Below the pieces are notes generated by a model. That model was not told the DNA's origin. It did not search any database and saw only the letters and a program-made list of their open reading frames with translations. Position numbers and translations under genes: made by a program. This document shows, piece by piece, positions 8,655-17,981 of a stretch of DNA of 64,000 nucleotides. The stretch is from Paeniglutamicibacter antarcticus (GTDB taxonomy: Bacteria; Actinomycetota; Actinomycetes; Actinomycetales; Micrococcaceae): assembly GCF_900010755.1 (NCBI RefSeq), contig NZ_CZJT01000088.1:156720-220719 (forward strand). The letters run 5' to 3'. Within the stretch, counting starts at the first letter, position 1; the number at the start of each line of letters is the position of its first letter.

Positions 8655-9881
8655 TTAGCGTGCTGGTGAGTTGGTGGTCATGGCGGGGAGGACTGCATTG
8701 ATGTTTGACTCGGCAAGCCCGAAGGAAAGCGTCATGCCGATACCACTGGTCACCGAGACCAGGGTAATGGCATCGGTGATGTTGCGGATCAGCAGCGGGG
8801 CAACATCGGAAGATGCGTAGATTCCTTGCCAGCGCTCGATGGGGTGGATGGTTTCCACGTCCAGGACCTTGGCTGCGGCTTCCAAGAGGGTGTCGGATAC
8901 GGATTCGGTGAGGAACGGTGCCTGGGTCAGTGCGTAGGCATGGGAATCCCCAAGCAACAACGTTCCATCGGGGCGCTGGGTGAACATGACATTGGCTCCG
9001 ATCTCCAACAGGTCCGGCCGCGCTGCTTCGACTTGCCGGCGCAGGGCGCTCGCCGAGGGAAGCACCGTGAAAGCCTCGTAGCGGAGCATGGAGGTGGCCG
9101 TGAGTACCGCGGGAACGATGGTTGTGCTTTCCGGGGCGGCCGCCGAGGTCATTTGCAGGGAACACCTGGTGATCTTGTGTTCGGCCGCGATTTCGGGGAA
9201 GAAGTAGTCAACGTCGTGGCCCACGCAGATGAAGACCTGGTCCGCCTCGTAGGCTCCACGGCTGGTGGTGACCCGCGCCCTGCGCTGTGTTCCTTCGTCG
9301 AATCCAAGTGCGGCGGTGTTGAAATGGACGGCGGCCGAATCCTGCTGGTCCAACCAACCGGCCAGGGTCCCCACCGTGGTGCGTGGATCAACCCGCAAGT
9401 CATCGGCCAGGAATGCGCCACCGCGAATGCCGTTGGTGGTTTCCCGCCCGAGCTTGGCCCGCACCTGCTCGGCGTCGAGAACCGTGATTTGCCCCGATGG
9501 GCGGACGGCCGAGAATTCGCGCAGCAGCTGGAGTTCGATTTCCGTTGCCGCAACGACGAGTGCTCCGGACTCGAGCGCCCAGAATCCTGCCTTGTCCGCA
9601 AAATTGAGCCAGTGGCGGCGTCCTGCTTGGGCAATATCGTAGAGTTCCCCGTGCTGGGCGGTAATGCATGCGTGGCCGAAGTTCCGGATCGATGCTCCCA
9701 CTGCACGGTGGTCTCTTTCGATCACCGTGACACTGAGACCTGCCTGATGGGCAATCGCCGCGTGGGCCAGACCGATGATGCCGGCGCCGATGACCAGTAC
9801 GTCACTGCTTGCTACCGGTTCTTGGGTAGCCGAAGAATTCTTTTTAGTGGTGTTCACGGCATTGATGTTTGCCGATTTCAA
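8655..9881 (-). CDS. FAD-dependent oxidoreductase, TIGR03364 (phosphonate-cluster) family
   Basis: The 408 residues have a DAO-type FAD fold: GAGIIG at 32-37, then ERDHRAVGASIRNFGHACIT, and a C-terminal VSVTSGIGMTLSFGLAE for cofactor closure. The GASIRNFGH motif and the neighbourhood match TIGR03364, an amine oxidoreductase family found with phosphonatase-like genes, probably oxidising an aminophosphonate or related amine. Across a divergent promoter lie a GntR/UTRA regulator and a phosphonatase-like HAD, the usual companions. The longest frame starts with TTG without a clear ribosome site; a GTG nine codons in is equally possible, so the N-terminus is uncertain. Confidence 0.8.
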   Translation of the reverse strand: MKSANINAVNTTKKNSSATQEPVASSDVLVIGAGIIGLAHAAIAHQAGLSVTVIERDHRAVGASIRNFGHACITAQHGELYDIAQAGRRHWLNFADKAGFWALESGALVVAATEIELQLLREFSAVRPSGQITVLDAEQVRAKLGRETTNGIRGGAFLADDLRVDPRTTVGTLAGWLDQQDSAAVHFNTAALGFDEGTQRRARVTTSRGAYEADQVFICVGHDVDYFFPEIAAEHKITRCSLQMTSAAAPESTTIVPAVLTATSMLRYEAFTVLPSASALRRQVEAARPDLLEIGANVMFTQRPDGTLLLGDSHAYALTQAPFLTESVSDTLLEAAAKVLDVETIHPIERWQGIYASSDVAPLLIRNITDAITLVSVTSGIGMTLSFGLAESNINAVLPAMTTNSPAR

Positions 9882-9905
9882 CAGGTCGTTTCAAGCTAAA
9901 AGGCG

Positions 9906-9919
9906 CTTGTTCAAACAAG
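9906..9919. promoter_or_regulatory. candidate GntR operator
   Basis: The inverted repeat CTTGT-TCAA-ACAAG sits in the 129-base gap between the divergent oxidoreductase and GntR genes. Its arms are perfect and the position suits a site that represses both promoters. A half-related GTTCACGAACGGTTCACC follows at 9919-9936. Binding by the adjacent regulator is inference from position. Confidence 0.35.
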
Positions 9920-10010
9920 TTCACGAACGGTTCACCTTGGCAGTACTACGGCCATGACCTGTTCATTTCTTGTTTGCCAAATCCCCTGAAATTCAGCGAT
10001 TTCTACTTGT

Positions 10011-10781
10011 ATGCTCAAGGACGTGTTGCCGATAACTGATGAACCCATGCACCAGCGTCTCTCCATTTTCTTCCGCGAACGAATCACCACAGGGGACTGG
10101 AAAGAGGGGCAATCCCTGCCCAGCGAAGCCGAGCTTTGCGCCGAACACGGGGTTTCCCGCGGAACCGTGCGCCAGGCGCTGGCCACTCTGCGGCGTGAGG
10201 GAACGCTGATGGGAGGGCAGGGCAAGCCGCCGCTGGTGGCGCATGCCGTCCCCTCGCAGCCGTTTGCGTCGTTCATGTCGTTTACCGAATGGGCGCACTC
10301 GTTGGGGAAAGAACCCGGGCAGAAGACCTTGGAAATTGCCCGCCGTGGTGCCGAAGCAGAGCTGGCCGGACGGATGGGTTTGCAACCGGGCGATTCGGTG
10401 GTCCAGATCTTGAGACTGAGGTCTCTCGATGGTGTTCCAACGATGCTTGAACGCGGCAGTTTTGTGCCCGAGGTGGGAAACCCACTGTTCAATTTTGATC
10501 TCGATAGCGGGTCGATCTTCGGACATTTGACGTCGCTCGGCATGGATCTTGCCCGTGGACGACACACCATTGATGCTGTATCAGCAGATGCCCTTGATGC
10601 TTCGGCGCTGGGGATTGAAATCGGAACTGCACTGCTGCGCGAGCAACGCCTGACATATGACCAGGACGGGAGGGTCCTGGAATGTTCGGATGACAGGTAC
10701 TTGCCGCACCTTGCCAATTTTGTCATTGAAAATACGCGCCAAACAAGGGCTGCAATGATACGAATTCCCTTGGTGGCATAA
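10011..10781 (+). CDS. GntR family transcriptional regulator with UTRA domain
   Basis: The 256-residue protein has an N-terminal winged helix of the GntR type, LPSEAELCAEHGVSRGTVRQALATLRREG (about 41-69). A UTRA effector domain follows, with LRLRSLDGVPTMLERGSFV and an EQRLTYDQDGRVLECSDDRY end. UTRA members of the PhnF/HutC group sense small ligands and release DNA. The gene lies divergent from the TIGR03364 oxidoreductase and 22 bases before the phosphonatase-like HAD, so control of this trio is likely. No -10/-35 pair stands out. Confidence 0.88.
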   Translation: MLKDVLPITDEPMHQRLSIFFRERITTGDWKEGQSLPSEAELCAEHGVSRGTVRQALATLRREGTLMGGQGKPPLVAHAVPSQPFASFMSFTEWAHSLGKEPGQKTLEIARRGAEAELAGRMGLQPGDSVVQILRLRSLDGVPTMLERGSFVPEVGNPLFNFDLDSGSIFGHLTSLGMDLARGRHTIDAVSADALDASALGIEIGTALLREQRLTYDQDGRVLECSDDRYLPHLANFVIENTRQTRAAMIRIPLVA

Positions 10782-10803
10782 AAACAAATATAAAGGAATA
10801 AAA

Positions 10804-11493
10804 ATGATTGAACTTGTTGTTTTGGACATGGCCGGCACCACCGTGGATGAGCATGGAGACGTTTACCGGGCGCTGGAGGAAGCCGTGAAGCAAACTGGCG
10901 CAACGGTCAGTGCCGAGGATCTGCAGACGTGGATGGGAGCCGACAAGACCGAGGCCATTGCGGCATTGATGGAGTTGGGTGGGGTTCCTGCGGATCCACT
11001 GACCGTTAAGCTCCAGTTCGACGCATTCCGCGGCATTCTGGCAGAAGCCTATGCGGCAAATCCGCCGGTAGCCCTGCCTGGCGTGGAGGATGCCTTGAAG
11101 GAGCTGAAGGCTCGAGGCATCAAGGTTGGATTGACGACTGGATTCTCGCGTGATGTTGCCGCGCCAATCCTGGACAAGCTGGGGTGGGGTATTGGCGAAG
11201 GTGAACTGTTGGATGCGGTAGTGACCAGTGACGAGGTTGCCGCTGGGCGCCCCGCGCCATATTTGATCCACCACGTCATGGAAGCCACGGGTGTGCACAA
11301 TGTGGGCCATGTGATTGCTGGCGGTGACACTGTTGTCGATCTTTTGGCAGCGCACCACGCGGGGGTTAAGCCGCTGGGTGTCCTGACCGGTGCACTCAGC
11401 CGGGAACAGCTCGAGGCCCACCCCCACGAATGGGTGTTGGAAGGCGTCAAGAACCTTCCCAGCGTTATCTCATCGTCACTTGTCAGTTACTGA
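10804..11493 (+). CDS. phosphonatase-like HAD hydrolase (TIGR03351 family)
   Basis: The 229 residues start IELVVLDMAGTTVDEHGDVY, the HAD nucleophile motif of the phosphonoacetaldehyde hydrolase group (Asp8, DMAGTTVD), followed by WMGADKTEAI in the cap. Lys48 there is placed where PhnX keeps its Schiff-base lysine. LTTGFSRDVA and the GGDTVVDLLAAHHAG acid motif complete the core. The short length and motif fit TIGR03351, relatives of PhnX whose substrate is unproven. Ribosome site AAGGAATAAAA precedes the ATG. It is probably co-transcribed with the GntR gene and works with the oxidoreductase on an organophosphonate-like compound. Confidence 0.85.
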   Translation: MIELVVLDMAGTTVDEHGDVYRALEEAVKQTGATVSAEDLQTWMGADKTEAIAALMELGGVPADPLTVKLQFDAFRGILAEAYAANPPVALPGVEDALKELKARGIKVGLTTGFSRDVAAPILDKLGWGIGEGELLDAVVTSDEVAAGRPAPYLIHHVMEATGVHNVGHVIAGGDTVVDLLAAHHAGVKPLGVLTGALSREQLEAHPHEWVLEGVKNLPSVISSSLVSY

Positions 11494-11510
11494 AATAGGG
11501 CTTGAATTGT

Positions 11511-11544
11511 CGGGTTCTGGTGTCAAATTTGGCCTCGGAACCCG
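11511..11544 (+). terminator. hairpin after the HAD gene
   Basis: CGGGTTC at 11511-11517 pairs with GAACCCG at 11538-11544 around a 20-base loop, 18 bases past the HAD stop. A pyrimidine-rich tract (CTCTTCTTCTCTT) follows, with a run of six T later. It is a plausible weak terminator. Confidence 0.4.
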
Positions 11545-11604
11545 GCTCTTCTTCTCTTAAAAGTTTTTTATAGGACCTGACTAGGGAACATTCAATTAGA
11601 GTGA

Positions 11605-12594
<990 letters not shown>

Positions 12595-12621
12595 ACCGCA
12601 CCCCGCGGGCGAACGTATCGG

Positions 12622-12677
12622 AAAGGACTGCACGGCACCCTCTTGCCAGATTTGAAGAGGCTACCGTGCAGTCCTTT
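12622..12677 (+). terminator. strong terminator after rpf
   Basis: AAAGGACTGCACGG (12622-12635) pairs perfectly with CCGTGCAGTCCTTT (12664-12677), a 14-bp stem. A small nested CCTCTT/AAGAGG helix lies in the loop, and TTGTTTTG follows. It is 27 bases past the rpf stop. Confidence 0.85.
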
Positions 12678-12764
12678 TGTTTTGCCTGAGCTTGCAGCCA
12701 TGAACGCTCGCCGGCCACTCCGTTCGACATGTTCCCGAGCGAAGTCGCCTGTGTCTCCTGTTTT

Positions 12765-12812
12765 AACAGTGCCGGGTCTGCCCTTCACACGGAGGACGGA
12801 CCTGGCACTGTT
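12765..12812 (-). terminator. hairpin downstream of the trimethylamine monooxygenase gene
   Basis: AACAGTGCC (12765-12773) and GGCACTGTT (12804-12812) pair over nine bases, with more pairing inside (GGGTC with GACCT). It lies 20 bases beyond the stop of the minus-strand gene. There is no T run on the minus strand, so it may be a factor-assisted terminator or a transcript-end stabiliser. Confidence 0.45.
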
Positions 12813-12831
12813 GTTGGTGGGACGATGCGGC

Positions 12832-14241
12832 TTAGCGTTGCCCGGAGAGGCGTCCCTCGACATCAATGGTTGCCATTGCGTTGGTGTTAACGTTTTCGGA
12901 GGGACCATTGAGGTAGCGGTCCAAGGAATCATCCATGGCATTGATCCAACGTGTGTGGTGCAGTGCGGCCATGGTTCCGGTGATGACGGACTTGTAGGTC
13001 TGGTCGCGGTAGCCCACGATGTCTTCGCTCTTGTGTCGCATCCAGTCCTTGAACAGCGAGTTGACCGAATCCAGGTCGAACTCCGGGTAGTCGGTGGCGT
13101 TGATGAGTTCACGGACGTATTCGGTCTGGAAATCGGATTCGGCGTCGTGGTCCGTCAGGGCATCCTGACGATCCAACCACGAGGCAGCGTCGGCAGCGCG
13201 GTCGGTTTCGGAGGGAAGCAGGATCTTGCCGACCATGACGTCGCGGGCAAACCATGCCTGTGCATCAAACATATTGAACGTGTAGTACTGATCCTGAGCG
13301 CCCAGGTAGAACAGGTTGGTGTTCTGCTGCCACACAACACCTTTGTAGAGGTTTCCCGGGTAAAGCACGTTTGATGAGCTGATGGCCATGTCGGAGGGCA
13401 GGAACGGGTACTTGTGCAAGTATCCGGTGCACATGACGACCGCGTCGAAGTCGCCGTTGGTGCCATCGGCGAAGTGAGCGGTGCTTCCCTCGAATCGAGT
13501 GACCAGCGGACGCTCAACGATGGTTGAAGGCCAATCGAAACCCATGGGAGCGGTTCGGTAGCTCAAAGTCACCGAAGCCGCACCCATTTTGTGTGCCTGC
13601 ATTCCGATGTCCTCGGCAGAGTAGGACGAACCGATCATCAGCAGGTCTTTGCCGGCGAAACGCTCGGCTCCACGGAAATCGTGGGCGTGCATGATCTCGC
13701 CCGGGAAGGAATTGATCCCTTCGAATTCGGGAACATTTGGCACCGAGAAATGGCCTGTGGAAACAACAAGCTTGTCGAAAACATGCGCTTCGGTTTCCCC
13801 GGATTTAACATCCTGGCTGACCACAGTGAATTCTTCGGAAGCTGCGTCGTAGTTAACCCATCTGACCGCTGTGTTGAACTTGATGAACTTGCGAACATCC
13901 GACTTTTCGACGCGCCCGCTGATGTAGTCAAAGAGCACCTCACGCGGAGGGAACGAGGAGATTGGGCGCCCGAAATGGTCGTCGAAGGTGTAATCGGAGA
14001 ATTCGAGGCATTCCTTGGGGCCGTTCGACCACAGATGGCGGTACATGGAAGAATGCGCGGATTCGCCGGCACCGTCCATACCGGTGCGCCAGGAGTAGTT
14101 CCACTGGCCTCCCCAGTCGGATTGCTTTTCAAAGCAAACGATTTCGGGCATCTCTGCTCCAAGTGTTCGTGCTGCCTCAAATGCGCGCAGCTGCGCCATT
14201 CCACTGGGACCGGCACCAATGATTCCGACTCGCATGTTCAT
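12832..14241 (-). CDS. tmm: trimethylamine monooxygenase (flavin-containing monooxygenase)
   Basis: The 469 residues have two Rossmann motifs, GAGPSG at 9-14 for FAD and GSSYSAED at 204-211 for NADPH, and the FMO signature FPGEIMHAHDF at 179-189. The stretches CFEKQSDWGGQWNYSWRTG, YRHLWSNGPKECLEFSDY and FNMFDAQAWFARD, and a C-terminal YKSVITGTMAALHHTRW, match what I remember of bacterial Tmm almost word for word. Tmm oxidises trimethylamine to its N-oxide and can also make indigo from indole. It stands alone: no TMAO demethylase or transporter is adjacent. The ribosome site before the ATG is weak; an alternative ATG is two codons in. Confidence 0.85.
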   Translation of the reverse strand: MNMRVGIIGAGPSGMAQLRAFEAARTLGAEMPEIVCFEKQSDWGGQWNYSWRTGMDGAGESAHSSMYRHLWSNGPKECLEFSDYTFDDHFGRPISSFPPREVLFDYISGRVEKSDVRKFIKFNTAVRWVNYDAASEEFTVVSQDVKSGETEAHVFDKLVVSTGHFSVPNVPEFEGINSFPGEIMHAHDFRGAERFAGKDLLMIGSSYSAEDIGMQAHKMGAASVTLSYRTAPMGFDWPSTIVERPLVTRFEGSTAHFADGTNGDFDAVVMCTGYLHKYPFLPSDMAISSSNVLYPGNLYKGVVWQQNTNLFYLGAQDQYYTFNMFDAQAWFARDVMVGKILLPSETDRAADAASWLDRQDALTDHDAESDFQTEYVRELINATDYPEFDLDSVNSLFKDWMRHKSEDIVGYRDQTYKSVITGTMAALHHTRWINAMDDSLDRYLNGPSENVNTNAMATIDVEGRLSGQR

Positions 14242-14266
14242 GCTTTTCTCATTTCTCGAACCGATT

Positions 14267-14290
14267 AGTTACCCGTGGCTCCGGGTAATT
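14267..14290 (-). promoter_or_regulatory. hairpin or operator just upstream of tmm
   Basis: TTACCCG (14269-14275) and CGGGTAA (14282-14288) form a perfect 7-bp stem around TGGCTC, extended by a G-T and an A-T pair to nine. It lies about 26-49 bases before the tmm start codon, so it is either in the 5' leader RNA or a repressor site over the promoter. Confidence 0.4.
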
Positions 14291-15336
14291 CGAAACCGCG
14301 CCATGTGGAAAGCGCAGTCGGAGGTGCGACCTTAAAGGGATGCGTTTCAGCGTTCCCTTTTCTTAGGTGCGGTGCTATTCGCGCCGCGTGGCAAGTTACT
14401 CCTGGGCCTCAATCCCTTTAGGGAGAGGCGCCGCAATAGTGAAAATGACCGAAAATGGCGGTCTGTGCGGTTCCGAGTGAGCCGACCTTCGGTCCGATAA
14501 CGGCGACCGACTCCCTTCCATGGCAACAGGAATGGGGTATCAAGTCAAATAACCTGCGAAATTTACCAGTTTCGCCGGCAGTAATAAAGTAGCTTTCAAG
14601 TTGTTATATTCGCCTGCTCTTGTTGCAAATAGTGCATTTCTAATGTGGTTGAGTGCGGTTTGTTGGCTGAGCGTAACCGATGTAACGATCTGGGCATTGA
14701 CATGAGCAAATATGAAGCTACAGTTCACTTGAATTCTCAAAAATCGAGTTACAGACCGAGCCGCCAGGATGTGTTCGCAGTTGGCGGGTGCCCAATCCAA
14801 TCTGTGTTACCTGGAATGTGGGAAGCAAGGCCCCATCCTCAAACAGAACTTCATCTGCAAGTGACCCCGTTAACTCGGAACGAATCCCGAATCGCGTTTT
14901 CGTCTCAGCACAGGGGATATTGCGCACAGCGGGACTCGAAATACTTTGCAGTGTTTATTGCACTGCGGTCTGTCGTTTGGTGTGCAAGGATTTGAAGGTG
15001 CAACCGCAGCGGTTGCAACACATTTTTCGGGGCGGAACGTATCTTTCCAAGCCCGTCCCGGTATGCCTAACGGAGAAACCGCGCGAAGGGTCGACCGTTT
15101 GGGAAATGGAAGGGGCTGGCGGGCCGTACCACTGCGGGTGGGGTCCGCCAGCCGCCACTTCGGGCATTTCTTGGTGAGGGATGAGACCGAGGTGCCCCCC
15201 TGGCCAGCTCCGATGCACAAGCTACATCGTGATGAACGTCCGGGAAGATACTCGTCAGTTTTCAGCTACATTGGTGGACAACTGTGACGGGCGTAAACGT
15301 CATGCGCGGGTGCGCCGCACCGATTCGGGATGCCTC
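14291..15336. other. long gene-poor region with one perfect hairpin
   Basis: Over 1 kb between tmm and the SRPBCC gene has markedly lower GC in its middle (about 14.5-15.0 kb) and no reading frame I can support. It contains an 8-bp perfect hairpin TGCAACCG-CAG-CGGTTGCA (14999-15017 region) followed by ACACATTTTT, which looks like a rightward Rho-independent terminator although no rightward gene precedes it. It may hold an unrecognised small RNA or gene remains. The promoter of tmm must lie at its left end. Confidence 0.35.
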
Positions 15337-15810
15337 CTAAACGGCAGCGAGTAGTGACGACAATCGTTCGTAACCCTGTGAGAGGCCCTGTTCCATTCCC
15401 GAAGCAGCCATGCCGTCCCGTGCTTCCTGGGTTGGATAGACGGAATGCCCAACAATCCGGCAGCGGTCTTGGCCCAAACGCTCAAAGTGCATGTAGTCCA
15501 TGGCCACGACATCCGGATAGCCATCGAATTCGAAGGTTTGCAGTGCAAATTCGTTCTCCCGCACCGTATGGAAAACTCCGGTGAACCCGTAAGTGCCGGA
15601 CTCGTCGCTGTGCGTGTATTTGTAGGATCCGCCGGTGCGGAAATCGTAGTGGTCGACTTCCATCTTCATGTTATTCGGTCCGAGCCACTGGGCCACCAGA
15701 GTCGGGTCGCGATGCGCTTCGAACACCGCTTCAAGGGGAAAGTCGAATTCACGGGTGAAGTCGATGAACGGCTTTCCTTCGGGGACACTGAGATTCAATG
15801 CATTGTTCAT
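15337..15810 (-). CDS. SRPBCC/AHSA1 domain protein
   Basis: The 157-residue protein has the AHSA1 pattern: FTREFDFPLEAVFEAHRDP then VAQWLGPNNMKMEVDHYDFRTGG near the N-terminus, and a C-terminal helix EQGLSQGYERLSSLL. Members bind hydrophobic ligands; bacterial copies next to ArsR genes are common and of unknown ligand. It begins 20 bases after the ArsR-type gene ends, so the two are transcribed together leftward. Confidence 0.88.
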   Translation of the reverse strand: MNNALNLSVPEGKPFIDFTREFDFPLEAVFEAHRDPTLVAQWLGPNNMKMEVDHYDFRTGGSYKYTHSDESGTYGFTGVFHTVRENEFALQTFEFDGYPDVVAMDYMHFERLGQDRCRIVGHSVYPTQEARDGMAASGMEQGLSQGYERLSSLLAAV

Positions 15811-15829
15811 GATGCGACTTTCGTGGAGG

Positions 15830-16168
15830 TTATCCGCCGGGTGCGGATCGTTTCGTCAAAACGGCGTCGAGGCGTCCGAACTTGCGTTCGGAAATCAGAC
15901 GGTATTGATCTATCCATCCGGTTAGTTCCGCCAAGAGTGTTGGATTCAGGTGTACAGGGCGTCGTTGGGCCTCGCGTGTGCGGGTGACCAGCTGCGCTTG
16001 CTCAAGTACCTGAATGTGTTTCGAGATGGCCTGGAGGGTCATTTCGAATGGTTCGGAGAGCTCGTTTACCGTTGCGGGGCCGCGGGACAGCCTTGCAATG
16101 ATTTGTCGCCTGGTTGGATCGGCGAGGGCCATGAATGCCTTGTCCAAATCATGTTCATCGAATGACAC
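15830..16168 (-). CDS. ArsR family winged-helix regulator of the SRPBCC operon
   Basis: The product (112 residues from GTG 16168) contains FMALADPTRRQIIARLSRG and LSEPFEMTLQAISKHIQVLEQAQLV, the ArsR helix-turn-helix. It lacks the Cys metal site of arsenic sensors, as expected for the SRPBCC-linked group. A TTG 24 bases upstream would lengthen it, but that codon lies inside the palindromic operator, so the GTG is preferred. It probably represses its own operon from that site. Confidence 0.85.
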   Translation of the reverse strand: MSFDEHDLDKAFMALADPTRRQIIARLSRGPATVNELSEPFEMTLQAISKHIQVLEQAQLVTRTREAQRRPVHLNPTLLAELTGWIDQYRLISERKFGRLDAVLTKRSAPGG

Positions 16169-16183
16169 GTATTCAACTTCTTT

Positions 16184-16210
16184 CTTTATCAACCTTTCGG
16201 TTGATTAAAG
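16184..16210. promoter_or_regulatory. palindromic operator of the ArsR/SRPBCC operon
   Basis: CTTTATCAACC-TTTC-GGTTGATTAAAG: the inner arms ATCAACC (16188-16194) and GGTTGAT (16199-16205) are perfect and the outer CTTTA/TAAAG arms continue with a one-base bulge. It sits immediately upstream of the regulator's start codon, the standard place for ArsR autoregulation. Confidence 0.7.
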
Positions 16211-16272
16211 AATCCTCCAGAAAATTTCCAGGGTCAAGACTTGCTGGAAAATTTCTCAGATGGTGGTTGGTG

Positions 16273-17100
16273 CTAGCGGCCCATGCCCCGGACGAAGTCC
16301 AATGCCGGAGTCGCGTGGCTTGCCTGGAGTCGAAGGAAGAGCTCAGCGCTTTCATGGCCCGGCCAGTCGGCAGGCAAGAAATCGGCAGGCAGCCCCGGGT
16401 CAAGGTAGGGGATGGTGCGCCAGGAATCGATGGCCCGCACGTAGGTTGCAAAACTCGCAGACAGTCCGGGCTCGATGGATACTGGGGCTGCCCTGTTCAA
16501 TTCGAGGAATGCATGATGCAGGGACGCTAGGGATTCTAGATCCCACCAGGTAGCCGCCGCGTGGCTTTTGCTTCCTGTCATTTCAGGGCTTGGCGATACA
16601 AAAACAGTTGCTTGGTCCTGTAGTTCAAGGGCTCGAAGGATGTCCCAGAGTTCGGTTCGGAGGTAATCCGGGAAGATCCATAATCCGGGAGCTACCAGCC
16701 CGCCGCCGATGCCTTGCAGATGCCTGCGGAGCTGATGCCGGCGTTCACGTTGGGCTTCGGGAATCGAGTACGAGAGCAGGCACCACTGATCGTCCGGGCT
16801 CATGGCGCGCGGTTCAAAAATCCGACGGTCGCCGCGAGCCAGTAGGTGTTCGCCGGGCGGGGTCAGTGCGAAGCCGCTGACCCCGGCAACCAGATGCGGC
16901 TCAAGAATCCCTTTCTTCTTAAGTCGTGTGATGGCAGTCCGCGTAACAGGGGCGCTGGTACCCAACACGTCCATGAGTCCGATGAGGTGTGCGGCGGAAA
17001 TCCAGCCACCGAGCTCGCGGATGTACAAGCCCACGATGGTGCGCACCAGCGATGTGGTGCTGCCTGGGCGCGCGTCCAGGTCTTCGAGCGTCGGGTTCAT
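16273..17100 (-). CDS. PaaX family transcriptional regulator
   Basis: The 275 residues show the PaaX layout. An N-terminal winged helix contains RTIVGLYIRELGGWISAAHLIGLM and VTRTAITRLKKKGIL. The central domain has DDQWCLLSYSIPEAQRERRHQLRRHL and GLWIFPDYLR, and a C-terminal domain ends with LRLQASHATPALDFV. PaaX-type proteins repress aromatic catabolism in response to CoA thioesters. Here the gene begins 11 bases after kynA and is co-transcribed with it, so it probably controls tryptophan/kynurenine breakdown rather than phenylacetate. Confidence 0.85.
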   Translation of the reverse strand: MNPTLEDLDARPGSTTSLVRTIVGLYIRELGGWISAAHLIGLMDVLGTSAPVTRTAITRLKKKGILEPHLVAGVSGFALTPPGEHLLARGDRRIFEPRAMSPDDQWCLLSYSIPEAQRERRHQLRRHLQGIGGGLVAPGLWIFPDYLRTELWDILRALELQDQATVFVSPSPEMTGSKSHAAATWWDLESLASLHHAFLELNRAAPVSIEPGLSASFATYVRAIDSWRTIPYLDPGLPADFLPADWPGHESAELFLRLQASHATPALDFVRGMGR

Positions 17101-17111
17101 GTGTGTGCTGA

Positions 17112-17981
17112 CTACTTGCCGATTTCCGTGCGCACAGCGAAGAGCTCGGGGAAGAAAGTGAGGTCCAAGGCCCGCTTGAGGAAATCGACTCCGGACGATC
17201 CTCCGGTGCCGCGTTTGAAGCCGATGGTCCGCTGCACCACGCGCATGTGGCGGAAGCGCCAGGCCTGGAAATTGTCTTCCAGATCAACCAGGTCCTCGCA
17301 TGCCTGGTAGAGGCTCCAGACCGTGTCATCGGATTCGTAAATTTCCTTGAAGACCGGGACCAATGTTTCATGGAAGACCCATGGTTTGGTGACATCGCGG
17401 TTGAGGATTTCATCGGGAATCTCGTAGCCGGCACGGGACAGCGAGTGGAGGAAAGCGTCATAAACCGTCGGTTCGTGCAGGAGCTTGGAGAGCAGCTCGT
17501 GTGCTGCCGGGTCTGATTCAAAGACCTTGAGCATGCCTTCGTGCTTGTTGCCAAGAATGAATTCGACGGCCCTGTATTGGAATGACTGGAATCCCGAGGA
17601 CGCTCCCAGGGAGCCGCGGAACTGCGCGTATTCACGTGGGGTCAAGGTGGCAAGCACCGACCACTGTTCGGTGAGGGTCTTCTGGATGTGCTTGACGCGG
17701 GCCAGGCATTTCAGGGCCTTGCCCATTTCTTGGTTGTCCATCAGCCGACGCGACTCGACAAGCTCATGGAGCATCAGTTTGAGCCATAATTCACTTGTCT
17801 GGTGCTGAATGATGAACAGCATTTCATCGTGGTGCTCCGGAACGCTGACCGGGTGCTGCGCTGAAAGGATTCGCTCCAAATCAAGGTAACTTCCATAGGA
17901 CATGGAGTTGCGGAAGTCGGTGCGGACGGTGTCTTCGATTTCGCGCGCGCCTTCGGGCGTCTGTGCGTGGGGGCATGCCAT
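17112..17981 (-). CDS. kynA: tryptophan 2,3-dioxygenase
   Basis: The 289-residue haem enzyme opens L-tryptophan to N-formylkynurenine, the first step of the kynurenine pathway. Motifs seen are SYGSYLDLERIL, FIIQHQTSELWLKLMLHE with the distal His, RFRHMRVVQRTIG with the proximal haem His, and the substrate loop GTGGSSG near the end. Length and order match the family. A longer frame starts at a GTG (18011), but that codon falls in the -35 element; the ATG at 17981 sits seven bases from a good -10 and has no ribosome site, so the transcript is probably leaderless. paaX follows in the operon. No kynU lies here; an arylformamidase-like hydrolase is 2.6 kb away. Confidence 0.93.
   Translation of the reverse strand: MACPHAQTPEGAREIEDTVRTDFRNSMSYGSYLDLERILSAQHPVSVPEHHDEMLFIIQHQTSELWLKLMLHELVESRRLMDNQEMGKALKCLARVKHIQKTLTEQWSVLATLTPREYAQFRGSLGASSGFQSFQYRAVEFILGNKHEGMLKVFESDPAAHELLSKLLHEPTVYDAFLHSLSRAGYEIPDEILNRDVTKPWVFHETLVPVFKEIYESDDTVWSLYQACEDLVDLEDNFQAWRFRHMRVVQRTIGFKRGTGGSSGVDFLKRALDLTFFPELFAVRTEIGK

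Noticed and set aside
14645..14995. 116-codon frame in the tmm upstream region
   Set aside because: Random-looking composition, no ribosome site, no recognisable motif, and an equally long frame on the other strand.
14960..15020. tRNA on the minus strand (TTCAAATCC and terminal ACACCA)
   Set aside because: The T-arm stem does not pair and there is no matching acceptor, D-arm or anticodon arm; the hairpin is better read as terminator-like.
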